This document shows positions 26,458-37,131 of a stretch of DNA of 64,000 bases, piece after piece. The position numbers and the translations under genes were made by a program. How positions within the stretch are numbered: position 1 is the stretch's first letter; every line of letters begins with the position of its first letter. A model generated the notes under the pieces. It was not told where the DNA came from. It was given only the letters and a program-made list of their open reading frames with translations, and did no database searches. This DNA is from Nocardioides alkalitolerans DSM 16699 (GTDB lineage Bacteria > Actinomycetota > Actinomycetes > Propionibacteriales > Nocardioidaceae), in assembly GCF_000426525.1 (NCBI RefSeq), contig NZ_AUFN01000010.1, forward strand, positions 620,001 to 684,000, given 5' to 3'.

Positions 26458-27384
26458 TCAGTACGTCGTGCTGCCGAGGTCGGCCTGGATGCGCGCCAGC
26501 TGCTCGAGGCGCTGCTCGAGCGACGGGTGGGTCGAGGTGAGCGTCTTGACCGTCGCACCGCTGATGGCCGGGGCGATGAAGAAGGAGTTCATGGCACCCG
26601 TGGTGCGCAGGTCGCGCTGCGGGATCATCGAGATCTCACCGGTGATCTTCTGCAGCGCCGACGCCAGGGCGGCCGGCTTCATCGTCAGGTAGGCGCCGGC
26701 GCGGTCGGCGCACAGCTCGCGGTAGCGCGACAGCAGCCGCGTGAGGAAGAAGCTCACCGCGTAGACGACCAGCGACACGACGAGCGCGATGACGAGGGCC
26801 GCCGCCCCGCCGTTGTTGTTGTTCCCGCGGCTGCGACCGACGCCGGACAGGGCACCGAAGCGGGCGCCCTGCGTGACCATCCCGGCGACGATGCCCGCCG
26901 ACGAGGCGATGGTCATCACCATGACGTCGCGGTGGGCCACGTGGGACAGCTCGTGGGCGAGCACACCCTCGAGCTCCTCCGCCGTCAGCGTCCGCAGGAT
27001 GCCCGTCGTGACGCAGACGACCGACCGGCTCGGCGAGCGGCCCGTGGCGAAGGCGTTCGGCAGGTCCATGTCGGCCACGCCGACGCGCGGCTTGGGCATG
27101 TCGGCCAGGGCGCAGAGCCGGTCGATCATGCCGTGCAGCTCGGGTGCCTGCTCCGGCGTGACCTCCCGGGCCCGCATGGCGCGCATGGCGACCTTGTCGG
27201 AGGACCACCACTGGTAGAAGGCGATGCCGAGGCCGATGACGCCCACGAGCACCGCGAGCCCCGGGCTCCGCACCGCGACCATGATCGCGACGACGAGCGC
27301 GACGAACAGGGCACCGAGCAGGAACAGGACGAGGGTCATCCGGGCCGTGAGGCCCCGGTCGGGCAGGAAGCGGGTGCGTGCCAC
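26458..27384 (-). CDS. htpX: Zinc metalloprotease HtpX
   Basis: A 308-residue M48 membrane protease. Two N-terminal helices (residues ~15-35 and 40-58) precede the zinc site HELSH (His144, Glu145, His148), which is followed by two more hydrophobic helices. The third ligand Glu is in SRYRELCADRAGAYLT. A Ser/Asn-rich loop (RGNNNNGG) lies before the third helix. It degrades damaged membrane proteins. GTG 27384 is 10 nt after the pspAA stop, so it is operonic with pspA-pspAA-pspAB, a membrane-stress unit. Confidence 0.92.
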   Translation of the reverse strand: MARTRFLPDRGLTARMTLVLFLLGALFVALVVAIMVAVRSPGLAVLVGVIGLGIAFYQWWSSDKVAMRAMRAREVTPEQAPELHGMIDRLCALADMPKPRVGVADMDLPNAFATGRSPSRSVVCVTTGILRTLTAEELEGVLAHELSHVAHRDVMVMTIASSAGIVAGMVTQGARFGALSGVGRSRGNNNNGGAAALVIALVVSLVVYAVSFFLTRLLSRYRELCADRAGAYLTMKPAALASALQKITGEISMIPQRDLRTTGAMNSFFIAPAISGATVKTLTSTHPSLEQRLEQLARIQADLGSTTY

Positions 27385-27394
27385 GAGGTCGCGA

Positions 27395-27673
27395 TCAGCC
27401 CGGGATCAGGCCGTCGTCGCTGAGCATGTCGCGCACCTCGTCGATGGAGGCGTCCTCCGGCGGGAGGATCAGGTCGGACTCGTCGAGGGCGTCGACCGCG
27501 TGGGGCACGCCCTCGGCGCGCACACCGGCGAGGAGGGCGGCGAGGGCGGGGCGGAACGCCTCGACGTCGTTCTCCTCCACGGCCTTCTCGACCGCGTCGT
27601 CGAGCACGTTGAGCGAGTCGAAGCAGGCGTCGGTGATGTCGAACTGGCCCTCACCCAGGATGCGGACGATCAC
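27395..27673 (-). CDS. pspAA: PspA-associated protein PspAA
   Basis: A 92-residue acidic protein beginning MIVRILGEGQFDI, with LNVLDDAVEKAVEENDVEAFRPALAALL and an Asp/Glu-rich end. This is the PspAA domain pattern found beside PspA in actinobacteria and archaea. GTG 27673 overlaps the pspA stop (GTGA), so synthesis is coupled to PspA. It is thought to modulate PspA; the mechanism is not established. Confidence 0.85.
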   Translation of the reverse strand: MIVRILGEGQFDITDACFDSLNVLDDAVEKAVEENDVEAFRPALAALLAGVRAEGVPHAVDALDESDLILPPEDASIDEVRDMLSDDGLIPG

Positions 27674-28455
27674 GCCTGACCACCCTCGCTCTGCTTCGTC
27701 GGCTCGGTCTGGAGGATGTCGCCCCCCTGCGGGGAGGACTCGATGGCCTGCGGGGCGGAGCCGCCACCCTTCAGCGCGGCCAGCTCGGCCTCGACGTCCG
27801 CGTTGGAGCTGAGGGCGTCGAGCTCGCGGGCGATGTCGTCGCCGCGGTTCATGGAGGAGGCGTCGTCGAGGGCGCCCGAGGCGATGAGCTCGTCGATGGC
27901 GCCGGCGCGGGCCTGCATCTGCGCCGTCTTGTCCTCGGCGCGCTGGACGGCCATGCCGACGTCGCCCATCTCCTCGCTGATGCCCGACATCGCCTCGCCG
28001 ATGCGCGTCTGCGCCTCGGCCGCGGTGTAGGTGGCCTTGATGGTCTCCTTGCGGGTGCGGAAGGACTCGACCTTGGCCTGCAGCCGCTGCTGCGCCATGG
28101 TGAGCTTCTCCTCCTCGCCCTGGAGCTGCGCGTGCTGCGCCTCGAGGTCGGAGATCTGCGAGGTGAGGCCCGACTTGCGGGTGAGCGCCTCGCGGGCGAG
28201 GTCCTCACGACCGACCTGGATCGCCTTCTGGGCCTGGCCCTGGAGCTTGTCGGCCTGCTGCTGGATCTGGTTGATCTGCAGCTCGACGCGCTTGCGGCTG
28301 GTGGCGACGTCGGCGACGCCGCGTCGTACCTTGCTCAGCAGCTCCACCTGGCGCTGGTAGCTGTAGTCGAGGGTCTCGCGAGGGTCCTCGGCGCGGTCCA
28401 GCGCCGTGTTGGCCTTCGACCTGAAGATCAGGCTCATGCGCTTCATCAGACTCAT
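27670..28455 (-). CDS. pspA: Phage shock protein A (PspA/IM30/ESCRT-III-like)
   Basis: A 261-residue, almost entirely helical protein of the PspA/Vipp1 family: MKRMSLIFRSKANTALDRAEDP (amphipathic membrane-binding helix), then long coiled coils with VATSRKRVELQINQIQQQADKLQ and RTRKETIKATYTAAEAQTRIGEAMSGI, and an acidic C-terminal helix. It protects membrane integrity under envelope stress. ATG 28455 is preferred over ATG 28464 because GAGGAG ends directly at 28464 and so is correctly placed only for the inner ATG. First gene of pspA-pspAA-htpX-pspAB, possibly with the kinase gene. Confidence 0.92.
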   Translation of the reverse strand: MSLMKRMSLIFRSKANTALDRAEDPRETLDYSYQRQVELLSKVRRGVADVATSRKRVELQINQIQQQADKLQGQAQKAIQVGREDLAREALTRKSGLTSQISDLEAQHAQLQGEEEKLTMAQQRLQAKVESFRTRKETIKATYTAAEAQTRIGEAMSGISEEMGDVGMAVQRAEDKTAQMQARAGAIDELIASGALDDASSMNRGDDIARELDALSSNADVEAELAALKGGGSAPQAIESSPQGGDILQTEPTKQSEGGQA

Positions 28456-28713
28456 CGGGGGCATCTCCTCGGGACGTCTCGCGGTGTGCGCCGTCGTCAT
28501 CGGTGTCGGGTGCGGCGGGTACGACGTACCCCCCAGCGCACCGACCGACGGCCGTGATGCGGCTTCCCGCTCAACAGTAGGCCCAAACCTCAAGCCGGGC
28601 GACCGTGGGGCGACCGCGTCGGGGTCGGTAGGGTGGCCCCCGATCCCGCGCTCCGCCGGCCCCGGCCGCCGTGGACGCATCACCGCTCCGGTCCCGCTCC
28701 TGTGAGGCTCACG

Positions 28714-29322
28714 TTGTTCCGTCGTACGACCAGCAAGACCGCCCCCGAGGCCGCTGCGCCCACGACGACCGGTGAGGAGGTCGTGCCCCGCGCCGGCGCG
28801 AAGGGTCGACCGACCCCGACGCGCAAGGAGGCGGAGGCCGCGGCCCGCGCCCGGGCCAAGCCCGCACGCACGCGCAAGGAGCAGACGGCCCGCGAGCGCG
28901 CCGACCGCTTCGCCAAGCAGCAGAAGGTGCGCGAGGCGATGAAGACCGGCGACGACACCTTCATGCCGGTGCGCGACAAGGGTCCGGTGCGCCGCCTCGT
29001 GCGCGACCTGGTCGACTCGCGGTTCTCCTTCACCGAGCTGATCCTGCCGCTGATGGTCATCTCGCTGGTGATGCAGTACTCGGGCAGCGCCGACCTCGCC
29101 AACACGGGCTCGCTCATCCTGATGATGACGCTGCTGCTCGTGCTGCTCGACATGACGTTCCTGCGCTTCAAGATGCGGCGCGAGGTGCGCCGTCGCTTCC
29201 CCGACGACTCGCTCAAGGGCCTCACCTTCTACGCGGTCACCCGCTCCATGCAGATCAAGCCCATGCGCCTGCCCAAGCCGCAGGTCAAGATCGGCGCCCG
29301 CCTCCCCGAGACCTACCGGTGA
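28714..29322 (+). CDS. DUF3043 membrane protein
   Basis: A 202-residue protein. A basic Ala/Thr/Lys/Arg-rich N-terminal half (to residue ~85; TRKEQTARERADRFAKQQKVREAM) is followed by MPVRDKGPVRRLVRDLVDSRFSFTEL, two membrane helices (LILPLMVISLVMQY; TGSLILMMTLLLVLLDMTFL) and a C-terminal KGLTFYAVTRSMQIKPMRLPKPQV. This is the actinobacterial DUF3043 family, function unknown; the map equivalent is Rv2206. The start chosen is TTG 28714 with TGAGG 7 nt upstream; GTG 28702 is the alternative. It is divergent from pspA across ~258 bp. Confidence 0.8.
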   Translation: MFRRTTSKTAPEAAAPTTTGEEVVPRAGAKGRPTPTRKEAEAAARARAKPARTRKEQTARERADRFAKQQKVREAMKTGDDTFMPVRDKGPVRRLVRDLVDSRFSFTELILPLMVISLVMQYSGSADLANTGSLILMMTLLLVLLDMTFLRFKMRREVRRRFPDDSLKGLTFYAVTRSMQIKPMRLPKPQVKIGARLPETYR

Positions 29323-29362
29323 TCCGGACGACCGGGCACGGCCACCCGGGCCACGGGGCCGT

Positions 29363-29920
29363 GTGAGCGACCTCGGCGGTCGGTCCGTGCGCGTCGCGTG
29401 GGCGCAGGACGCGCCCGCCCTCGCGCGCCTCCAGCTCACCTACTGGGCCGAGCGGCTGGGCTCCCCCGCCTCCGGGGGGCCCGGCGTGGGCCTGCCGTCC
29501 GACGCCGAGGTCGCCGCCACCTGGGACACCTCGCTGCGCCGCCCGGGCGACAGCCGCAACCGCGTGCTCGTGGCCCTCGAGGGTCCGGCCCTCGTGGGGT
29601 ACGCCGTGCTCCAGCCCGATCCCGACCCGGACGCCGACCCGGTGCGGGACGCGCAGCTCGCCGAGCTGGCCGTCGACCCCGCCCACCGCGCGCAGGGCCA
29701 CGGCTCCCGCCTCCTCCATGCCTGCGTCGAGACCCTCGAGGCCGACCGGTTCAGCCGCGTGAGCGCCTGGCTCGACAGCGACGACGACACCGGGCGCGCC
29801 TTCCTGACCTCCTCGGGGTGGGGTCCGGACGGCGCCCACCGCGAGCTCGACGCCGACGGCACGGGTCGCCGGGTCGTGCGCCAGGTCCGGCTCCACGCCG
29901 GTCTGACCGACCCTGCCTGA
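29363..29920 (+). CDS. GNAT-family N-acetyltransferase
   Basis: A 185-residue acyltransferase with a complete GNAT core: VRVAWAQDAPALARLQLTYW (alpha1), VGYAVLQPDPDPDADP (beta4), AELAVDPAHRAQGHGSRLLHACVETLE (acetyl-CoA pyrophosphate loop, motif A) and AFLTSSGWGPDG (motif B). The substrate is unknown. GTG 29363 is used; an overlapping GTG at 29361 is out of frame. It is 40 nt downstream of the DUF3043 gene and possibly co-transcribed. Confidence 0.8.
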   Translation: MSDLGGRSVRVAWAQDAPALARLQLTYWAERLGSPASGGPGVGLPSDAEVAATWDTSLRRPGDSRNRVLVALEGPALVGYAVLQPDPDPDADPVRDAQLAELAVDPAHRAQGHGSRLLHACVETLEADRFSRVSAWLDSDDDTGRAFLTSSGWGPDGAHRELDADGTGRRVVRQVRLHAGLTDPA

Positions 29921-29942
29921 GGCCGCCCCGCCCGCCCGGCAC

Positions 29943-29971
29943 TTGAACTCCTCGGACGACGGGCCTAGTGT
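29943..29971 (+). promoter_or_regulatory. SigA-like promoter
   Basis: TTGAAC (29943-29948), a 17-bp spacer and TAGTGT (29966-29971) make one of the best housekeeping-type promoters in the window. It lies ~50 nt upstream of the small membrane protein gene at 30022, leaving room for its Shine-Dalgarno GAAGGGAG. Confidence 0.6.
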
Positions 29972-30021
29972 GATGCGGCTCACAGCTCTCGCGTGAGCGA
30001 CCCTCCGAAGGGAGCCCGTCC

Positions 30022-30213
30022 TTGCTCGGTCCCCTGCCCCGCCTGCACCGCAGGGTGCTCGTCGCGGTCGCCGTCCTGCTCTTCCTGACGGCCGGCGTCA
30101 TCGCCGGTCTGCTGTCCACCGTGCCCCTCGTCATGCCGGTCGCGCTCACCACCGGAGCCGCCCTCGGCCTGGCGGCCGCGTTCGTCCTCGTGCACGACTT
30201 CTCCCACCGGTAG
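30022..30213 (+). CDS. Small two-helix membrane protein, 63 residues
   Basis: A 63-residue protein with two hydrophobic segments: VLVAVAVLLFLTAGVIAGLL and VMPVALTTGAALGLAAAFVLV, ending VHDFSHR. The TTG start has GAAGGGAG upstream and a clear promoter ahead of it, so it is probably real despite its size. No family is recognised; it may be a stress-linked or complex-stabilising small membrane protein, but nothing in the sequence shows that. Confidence 0.6.
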   Translation: MLGPLPRLHRRVLVAVAVLLFLTAGVIAGLLSTVPLVMPVALTTGAALGLAAAFVLVHDFSHR

Positions 30214-30279
30214 CCCCCGACCCGAAGGCCGGCCCGAGACCCGGCCCGAGACCCGGCCCACCTGCCCCACCCCGGGCGG

Positions 30280-30285
30280 TAGCGT
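30280..30285 (+). promoter_or_regulatory. TAGCGT -10-like box for azlC
   Basis: TAGCGT ends 6 nt before GTG 30292, with no Shine-Dalgarno; a leaderless start for the azlCD operon is likely. Confidence 0.4.
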
Positions 30286-30291
30286 GCGCCG

Positions 30292-30990
30292 GTGACCTCG
30301 CCCCACCCGGACCGCCGGGCGCTCGTGCGCGAGGGGCTCGCCGTCGGGCTCGCCACCGGTCTCTACGGCACGTCGTTCGGTGCCGTCGGCGTCACCTCCG
30401 GCCTGAGCGTGCTCCAGACCTGCGCCCTGTCGCTGCTCGTCTTCACGGGTGCCTCGCAGTTCGCGTTCATCGGCGTCCTCGCCGCCGGCGGCTCCCCATG
30501 GTCGGGTGCCGCCACCGGGCTGATGCTGGGCGCGCGCAACACGCTCTACGGGCTCCGGCTCACGCCACTGCTCGCCTGGCGGGGGTGGCGTCGCGCCGGA
30601 GCGGCGCACCTGGTGATCGACGAGTCGAGCGCCGTCGCCGGCACCGCGTCGACCGTGCCCGACGCGCGCGTCGGCTTCCTGGTCACCGGCGGTGCCGTCT
30701 TCGCGCTCTGGAACCTGATGACGCTCGTCGGGGCCCTGGCGGGCACGGCGCTGGGCGACCCCCGCACCTACGGGCTCGACGCCGCGGTGGGCGCCGCGTT
30801 CCTGGCGCTCCTGTGGCCCCGCCTGCAGGACTCCTCGGCCCGTCGGGTGGCGCTCGTCGCCGCCGCGCTCGCCCTGGTGCTCGTCCCGGCGACACCCGCC
30901 GGCGTACCGGTGCTCGCGGCCGCGTCGGTGGCGCTCGTCGCCGCCGCGCTGCCCGGGCGCCCTGCGCCGACCGAGGGGGCGGACGCGTGA
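30292..30990 (+). CDS. azlC: AzlC-type branched-chain amino acid exporter, large subunit
   Basis: A 232-residue membrane protein with about seven helices. Family signatures: GLATGLYGTSFGAVGV, SLLVFTGASQFAFIGVLAAGG, LMLGARNTLYGLRLTPLL and HLVIDESSAVA. With AzlD it forms a hydrophobic amino-acid exporter of the LIV-E type; the exact substrate is not readable. The stop overlaps the azlD GTG (GTGA). GTG 30292 is supported by the adjacent TAGCGT. Confidence 0.9.
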   Translation: MTSPHPDRRALVREGLAVGLATGLYGTSFGAVGVTSGLSVLQTCALSLLVFTGASQFAFIGVLAAGGSPWSGAATGLMLGARNTLYGLRLTPLLAWRGWRRAGAAHLVIDESSAVAGTASTVPDARVGFLVTGGAVFALWNLMTLVGALAGTALGDPRTYGLDAAVGAAFLALLWPRLQDSSARRVALVAAALALVLVPATPAGVPVLAAASVALVAAALPGRPAPTEGADA

Positions 30991-31298
30991 CGACGACGTG
31001 GGCGGCGCTGCTGGCGCTGGCCGCCGGCTGCTACCTGCTGAAGCTGGCCGGGCTCTCGCTGCCCACAGGGGTGCTGGAGCGCCCGTTCGTACGGCGGGCG
31101 GCCCTGGCCCTGCCCGTCGCCCTGCTGGCCGCCCTGGTGGCCGTGCAGACGGCGGCGGACGGCAGCTCCGTCGTCGTCGACGCCCGGGCCGCCGGTCTCG
31201 CGGTGGCGGTCGTCGCGCTCCTGCTGCGGGCCAACTTCCTGGTGGTCGTCGTCCTGGCGGCCGCGACGGCCGCGCTGCTGCGCCTCGTCACGGGGTGA
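30987..31298 (+). CDS. azlD: AzlD-type exporter small subunit
   Basis: A 103-residue membrane protein with three or four helices (TTWAALLALAAGCYLLKLAGLSLP; LALPVALLAALVAVQTA; LAVAVVALLLRANFLVVVVLAAATAALL). The small size, order and 4-nt overlap with azlC identify it as AzlD. GTG 30987. It converges on dapB with ~24 nt between the stops, where CCGCCC/GGGCGG (31299-31314) can form a small hairpin. Confidence 0.9.
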   Translation: MTTTWAALLALAAGCYLLKLAGLSLPTGVLERPFVRRAALALPVALLAALVAVQTAADGSSVVVDARAAGLAVAVVALLLRANFLVVVVLAAATAALLRLVTG

Positions 31299-31322
31299 CC
31301 GCCCACCGGGGCGGGTGCGGCC

Positions 31323-32724
<1,402 letters not shown>

Positions 32725-32754
32725 CGCGCCGACGCTCCACCCGGGTCAGGCGGG

Positions 32755-34140
32755 TCAGGCGGGTCCGACGACCGCCATCACCTCGGGCCGGGTGAACAGC
32801 TCGCGCGCCAGGGCGGAGACGTCCTCGACCGTCACCGCGTCGACGCGGGCGATGACCTCGTCGACGCCCAGCAGCCGCTCCCCCAGCAGCTCGGCCTTGC
32901 CGAGCCGGTGCATGCGTGAGCCGGTGTCCTCCAGGCCCAGCACGAGCCCGGCCCGCAGCGAGCCCGCCCCGCGCCGTACCTCGTCGGCGTCGAGCCCGTC
33001 GCGGGCGACCTGCGCCAGCTCGGCGCGCACGGTGGCCAGCGTCGCGTCGACCTTCGCCGGGAGGCAGCCGACGGCCACGCCGACCAGCCCGGCGCCCACG
33101 TGCTGCGTGGTGAACGCGTAGACCGAGTAGGCCAGCCCGCGTCGCTCGCGGACCTCCTGGAACAGCCGCGACGACGTGCCGCCGCCGAGGCCGGTGGTGA
33201 GGATGCCGAGCGCGAACCGACGCTCGTCGGCGCGGGCCAGACCGGCCATGCCGAGCACGACGTTGACCTGCTCGAACCCGCGGCTGGCCGTCGACCGGCC
33301 AGGGTGCACGCGCCGTACGGCGGGCCGCGCGGCGGCACCGGCCAGGGGCGTGGGGGCCGGCAGGCTCTCGGTGGCGAGGAAGTCGTTCCGGCCGAACGCC
33401 CGCCGCACCATCGCCACGACCTCGTCGTGGTCGACGTTGCCCGCGGCGGCGACGACGGTGCCGGCCGCGCGGTAGTGGCGGCGGTAGAACCGGCGCACCT
33501 GGGCGGCGCTCAGCGCCGCGATCGACTCCTCGGTGCCGGCGATCGGGCGCCCGTACGGCGAGTCGCCCCACGCCTGCGCCGCGAAGAGGTTGTGCACCAC
33601 GTCGTCGGGGTCGTCGTCGTGCATGGCGATCTCGTCGAGGATCACCTCGCGCTCGGCCTCGACGTCGTCGTCGCTGATGCGCGACGAGGTCAGCATGTCG
33701 CCGAGCACGTCGACGGCCAGCGGCAGGTCGGAGTCGATCACCCGCGTGTGGAAGCAGGTGTACTCCTTCGCGGTGAAGGCGTTCATCTCCCCGCCGACCT
33801 CGTCCATCTCGACCGAGATGTCGAGCGCCGAGCGCTCCGCGGTGCCCTTGAAGAGCACGTGCTCGAGGAAGTGGGAGGCGCCGTGCAGCGACGGGGTCTC
33901 GTGGCGCGAGCCGACGCCGATCCAGACGCCGAGGCTCGCCGACCGGACGCCCGGGACGTGCTCCGTGACGACGCGCAGCCCGCTGGGCAGCACCGTGCGG
34001 CGCACACCGGGCGGCAGCGGGGTCGCACCGGGGGCGTGGGTGAGGGAGGGCACCGGGGAGGCCGCCAACGCGGCCGGCCGGCCAGCAGCGGACTGCTGGC
34101 CGGCCGGACCGGGCTGGTGCGTGGGACGCACGGAGGTCAC
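32755..34140 (-). CDS. M16-family zinc peptidase (PepR-like)
   Basis: A 461-residue pitrilysin-family protease with the inverted zinc motif HFLEH (His90, Glu93, His94), downstream [15 protein letters not shown] carrying the third ligand, and the second-domain [26 protein letters not shown]. It corresponds by position to mycobacterial pepR next to pnp. GTG 34140 overlaps the pnp stop (GTGA). Codons ~12-22 are covered by a perfect 15-bp hairpin, so GTG 34053, which lies after it, is a plausible alternative start. The substrate is unknown. Confidence 0.9.
   Translation of the reverse strand: MTSVRPTHQPGPAGQQSAAGRPAALAASPVPSLTHAPGATPLPPGVRRTVLPSGLRVVTEHVPGVRSASLGVWIGVGSRHETPSLHGASHFLEHVLFKGTAERSALDISVEMDEVGGEMNAFTAKEYTCFHTRVIDSDLPLAVDVLGDMLTSSRISDDDVEAEREVILDEIAMHDDDPDDVVHNLFAAQAWGDSPYGRPIAGTEESIAALSAAQVRRFYRRHYRAAGTVVAAAGNVDHDEVVAMVRRAFGRNDFLATESLPAPTPLAGAAARPAVRRVHPGRSTASRGFEQVNVVLGMAGLARADERRFALGILTTGLGGGTSSRLFQEVRERRGLAYSVYAFTTQHVGAGLVGVAVGCLPAKVDATLATVRAELAQVARDGLDADEVRRGAGSLRAGLVLGLEDTGSRMHRLGKAELLGERLLGVDEVIARVDAVTVEDVSALARELFTRPEVMAVVGPA
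34074..34107 (-). terminator. 15-bp hairpin after pnp inside the peptidase 5' end
   Basis: Arms 34074-34088 and 34093-34107 are perfect complements with a 4-nt loop, 30 nt past the pnp stop on the minus strand. It may attenuate transcription into the peptidase gene or block PNPase-type 3' decay. Confidence 0.5.
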
Positions 34141-36383
34141 TCCGCGGCGTCGCCCTCGGCGGGCGCGTCGGCGTCGGCGGACGCCGACTCCTCGACGACC
34201 GGGATCAGCGACAGCTTGCCGCGGTCGTCGACCTCGGCGATCTCGACCTGGACCTTCTGGCCCACCGAGACGACGTCCTCGACCGTGTCGACACGCTTGC
34301 CGCCGGCGAGCGAGCGCAGCTTGCTGATGTGCAGCAGGCCGTCCTTGCCCGGCATGAGCGAGACGAACGCGCCGAAGTTGGTCGTCTTGACGACCGTGCC
34401 GAGGTAGCGCTCGCCGACCTCGGGCATGGTCGGGTTGGCGATCGCGTTGACGGCGGCGCGCGCGGCCTCGGCCGCGACCCCGTCGTTGGCACCGATGTAG
34501 ATGGTGCCGTCGTCCTCGATCGAGAGCTGCGCGCCCGTGTCGTCCTGGATCTGGTTGATCACCTTGCCCTTGGGGCCGATGACCTCGCCGATCTTGTCGA
34601 CGGGGATCTTGACGGTGATGATCCGCGGGGCGGTCTCCGACATCGGGCCCGGGGCGTCGATGGCCTCGGCCATGACGTCCAGGATCGCCAGGCGGGCGTC
34701 GCGCGCCTGGGTCAGCGCGGCCGCGAGGACCGGCGCCGGGATGCCGTCGAGCTTGGTGTCGAGCTGCAGCGCGGTGACGAACTCGGGCGTGCCGGCGACC
34801 TTGAAGTCCATGTCGCCGAACGCGTCCTCGGCGCCGAGGATGTCGGTCAGCGCGACGTACGCCTGCTGGCCGTCGACCTCGCCGGAGATGAGACCCATCG
34901 CGATGCCCGCGACGGGCGCGCGCAGCGGCACGCCGGCCTGGAGCAGCGAGAGCGTCGAGGCGCAGACCGAGCCCATCGAGGTGGAGCCGTTGGAGCCCAT
35001 GGCCTCGGAGAGCTGGCGGATCGCGTAGGGGAACTCCTCGCGGCCCGGGAGGACGGGGAGCAGCGCGCGGCGCGCGAGCGCTCCGTGGCCGACCTCGCGG
35101 CGCTTGGGCGAGCCCACGCGGCCGGTCTCGCCGGTGGAGAACGGCGGGAAGACGTACTTGTGCATGTAGCGGCGCGACTTCTCCGGGGAGAGGGTGTCGA
35201 GCTGCTGCTCCATCTTGAGCATCGCCAGCGTCGTGACGCCGAGGATCTGCGTCTCGCCACGCTCGAAGAGCGCGGAGCCGTGGACGCGCGGGATGACGTC
35301 GATCTCGGCGTGCAGCGGGCGGATGTCGGCGAGGCCACGGCCGTCGATGCGGACCTTGTCGCGCAGGACGCGCTCGCGGACGAGCTGCTTGTTCAGCGAC
35401 CGGAACGCGGCGCCGATCTCCTTCTCGCGACCCTCGAAGTCGGCGCCGATCTTGGCGAGCAGGGCCGCCTTGATCTCGTCGAGCTTCTCCTCGCGCTCCT
35501 GCTTCGGACCGATCTGCATCGCCGCGGCGGTGTCGGCCTTCACGGCCGCCTCGACCGCGTCGTACACGTCGTCCTCGTAGTCGAGGAAGACCGGGAAGTC
35601 CTGGACGGGCTTGGCAGCGGCCTTGGCCAGCTCGGCCTGCGCCTCGCACAGCTGCTTGATGAAGGGCTTGGCGGCGTCGAGACCGCCGGCGACGACCTCC
35701 TCGGTGGGGGCCTGCTGGCCGCCCTGCACGAGGAACCAGGTCTGCTCGGTGGCCTCGGCCTCGACCATCATGATGGCGACGTCGCCCGTGTCGGTCACGC
35801 GACCGGCCACGACCATGTCGAAGACCGCGGTCTCGAGCTGGCTGTGGGTCGGGAACGCGACCCACTGGCCGTCGATGAGGGCGACGCGCACGCCGCCGAC
35901 CGGGCCGGAGAACGGCAGGCCGGAGAGCTGCGTGGAGAGCGACGCGGCGTTGATCGCGAGCACGTCGTACGGCTGGTCCGGGTTGAGGGCCATGACGGTG
36001 ATGACGACCTGGACCTCGTTGCGCAGACCCTTCTTGAAGGTCGGGCGCAGCGGGCGGTCGATGAGGCGGCAGGTGAGGATCGCGTCCTCGCCCGGGCGAC
36101 CCTCGGACCGGAAGAACGAGCCGGGGATCTGGCCCGCGGCGTACATCCGCTCCTCGACGTCGATCGTCAGGGGGAAGAAGTCGAAGTGGTCCTTCGGGTG
36201 CTTCCCGGCCGTGGTGGCCGAGAGGAGCATCGTGTCCTCGTCGAGGTAGGCCGTGACGGAGCCGGCGGCCTGGCGGGCGAGCAGCCCGGTCTCGAACTTG
36301 ACGGTCCGGGTGCCGAACTTGCCGTTGTCGAGAACGGTCTCGACGGCGGAGATGACGGGCCCGGCGGGGGTGGAGTCGGTCAA
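34137..36383 (-). CDS. pnp: Polyribonucleotide nucleotidyltransferase / guanosine pentaphosphate synthetase
   Basis: A 748-residue PNPase. It has two RNase PH-like halves joined by a helical domain (second half: [41 protein letters not shown] with catalytic Asp-region glycines), a KH domain ([27 protein letters not shown]) and an S1 domain ([28 protein letters not shown]). It phosphorolyses RNA 3' ends; in actinomycetes it also makes pppGpp. TTG 36383 is preceded by AGAGGG. It lies downstream of rpsO as usual, with a terminator hairpin between. Confidence 0.95.
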   Translation of the reverse strand: MTDSTPAGPVISAVETVLDNGKFGTRTVKFETGLLARQAAGSVTAYLDEDTMLLSATTAGKHPKDHFDFFPLTIDVEERMYAAGQIPGSFFRSEGRPGEDAILTCRLIDRPLRPTFKKGLRNEVQVVITVMALNPDQPYDVLAINAASLSTQLSGLPFSGPVGGVRVALIDGQWVAFPTHSQLETAVFDMVVAGRVTDTGDVAIMMVEAEATEQTWFLVQGGQQAPTEEVVAGGLDAAKPFIKQLCEAQAELAKAAAKPVQDFPVFLDYEDDVYDAVEAAVKADTAAAMQIGPKQEREEKLDEIKAALLAKIGADFEGREKEIGAAFRSLNKQLVRERVLRDKVRIDGRGLADIRPLHAEIDVIPRVHGSALFERGETQILGVTTLAMLKMEQQLDTLSPEKSRRYMHKYVFPPFSTGETGRVGSPKRREVGHGALARRALLPVLPGREEFPYAIRQLSEAMGSNGSTSMGSVCASTLSLLQAGVPLRAPVAGIAMGLISGEVDGQQAYVALTDILGAEDAFGDMDFKVAGTPEFVTALQLDTKLDGIPAPVLAAALTQARDARLAILDVMAEAIDAPGPMSETAPRIITVKIPVDKIGEVIGPKGKVINQIQDDTGAQLSIEDDGTIYIGANDGVAAEAARAAVNAIANPTMPEVGERYLGTVVKTTNFGAFVSLMPGKDGLLHISKLRSLAGGKRVDTVEDVVSVGQKVQVEIAEVDDRGKLSLIPVVEESASADADAPAEGDAAE

Positions 36384-36711
36384 GGGTGTGAGTCCCTCTT
36401 CTGTGAGCGGAGCGATCCGCGCATGAGTCCGCACGACGGCGGAGCCTCCTCGAGGTCCCGCGGTCTGCGTGCCGGTCTTCGATCGAGGCCCGCGGCGAGG
36501 CCGTCTGCTCGCGTCGCGAGTGACGGGCGCCCCGAAGGCCACTACCGAGGACCGGGCCGGATCGGTGCGGGTCGCTCCTGGTGGGTGTCAGAACATTCAG
36601 TTGTGGGTGCCGCACCGTCGCGATGCGGGACCCGTGCCTCCGACGATAGCGGCTGGCGCCCGCCGGATGCAGCAGGAGCGGCCACCCGAGGGGCGGCCGC
36701 TCCTGGCGGGT
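36384..36711. other. 328-bp non-coding region between pnp and rpsO
   Basis: Holds the rpsO terminator (36674-36704) at one end and the pnp ribosome-binding site (AGAGGG) at the other. In between is an AT-richer patch around 36590-36605 that probably contains the pnp promoter, but I could not name convincing -35/-10 boxes. No ORF here is credible. Confidence 0.5.
36674..36704 (-). terminator. Terminator after rpsO
   Basis: A 14-bp stem with one mismatch (36674-36687 and 36691-36704) and a 3-nt loop starts 7 nt after the rpsO stop on the minus strand. Such a structure between rpsO and pnp is also where PNPase autoregulation usually acts. Confidence 0.6.
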
Positions 36712-36987
36712 TCAGCGGCGGAGGCCGAGGCGCTCGATGATCGAGCGGTAGCGTGCGATCTCGGTCTTGGCCAGGTAGTTCAGCAGCCGGCGGCGCTGGC
36801 CGACCAGCAGCAGCAGACCACGACGGCTGTGGTGGTCGTGCTTGTGCGTCTTCAGGTGCTCCGTGAGGTGCGCGATGCGGTGGCTCAGCAGCGCGATCTG
36901 CACCTCGGGCGAACCGGTGTCGCCCTCGGTCGTCGCGTACTCCGCGATGATCTTGTTCTTGGTCTCCGCATCGGTTCCGATCGACAT
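36712..36987 (-). CDS. rpsO: 30S ribosomal protein S15
   Basis: A 91-residue S15 with the family core [51 protein letters not shown], which contacts 16S rRNA and the h20/h22 junction. ATG 36987 has GGAAGGAG 8 nt upstream. Normal length and position upstream of pnp. Confidence 0.97.
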   Translation of the reverse strand: MSIGTDAETKNKIIAEYATTEGDTGSPEVQIALLSHRIAHLTEHLKTHKHDHHSRRGLLLLVGQRRRLLNYLAKTEIARYRSIIERLGLRR

Positions 36988-37131
36988 GCGGGGCTCCTTC
37001 CAGCTCGTTGCGCGGCGCGCCGGGGCCTGTTCACCCGGGCACTTCGAATCCGCGGCCGTCCTGACGGCAACCTGACAAAGTTAGCAGCGACCCGCGACGC
37101 CGCCCAAATGCCCGGTCCGGCGCCCCGGCGC

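Noticed and set aside
30220..30262. Tandem GGCCCGAGACCC units upstream of azlC
   Set aside because: Two to three short copies in a GC-rich gap with no dyad or link to a promoter box; probably slippage.
32741..32770. Tandem copies of a GGCGGGTC-like unit between convergent genes
   Set aside because: Only about three short units; too small to call a functional repeat, and plausible by chance at this GC content.
36590..36605. GAACATTC-like palindrome near pnp as a possible SOS box
   Set aside because: It lacks the flanking bases and length of the actinobacterial LexA site (TCGAAC-N4-GTTCGA).
37040..37060. CTTCGAATCCG reminiscent of a tRNA T-arm
   Set aside because: No acceptor, D or anticodon stems can be built around it; no tRNA gene was found in the window.
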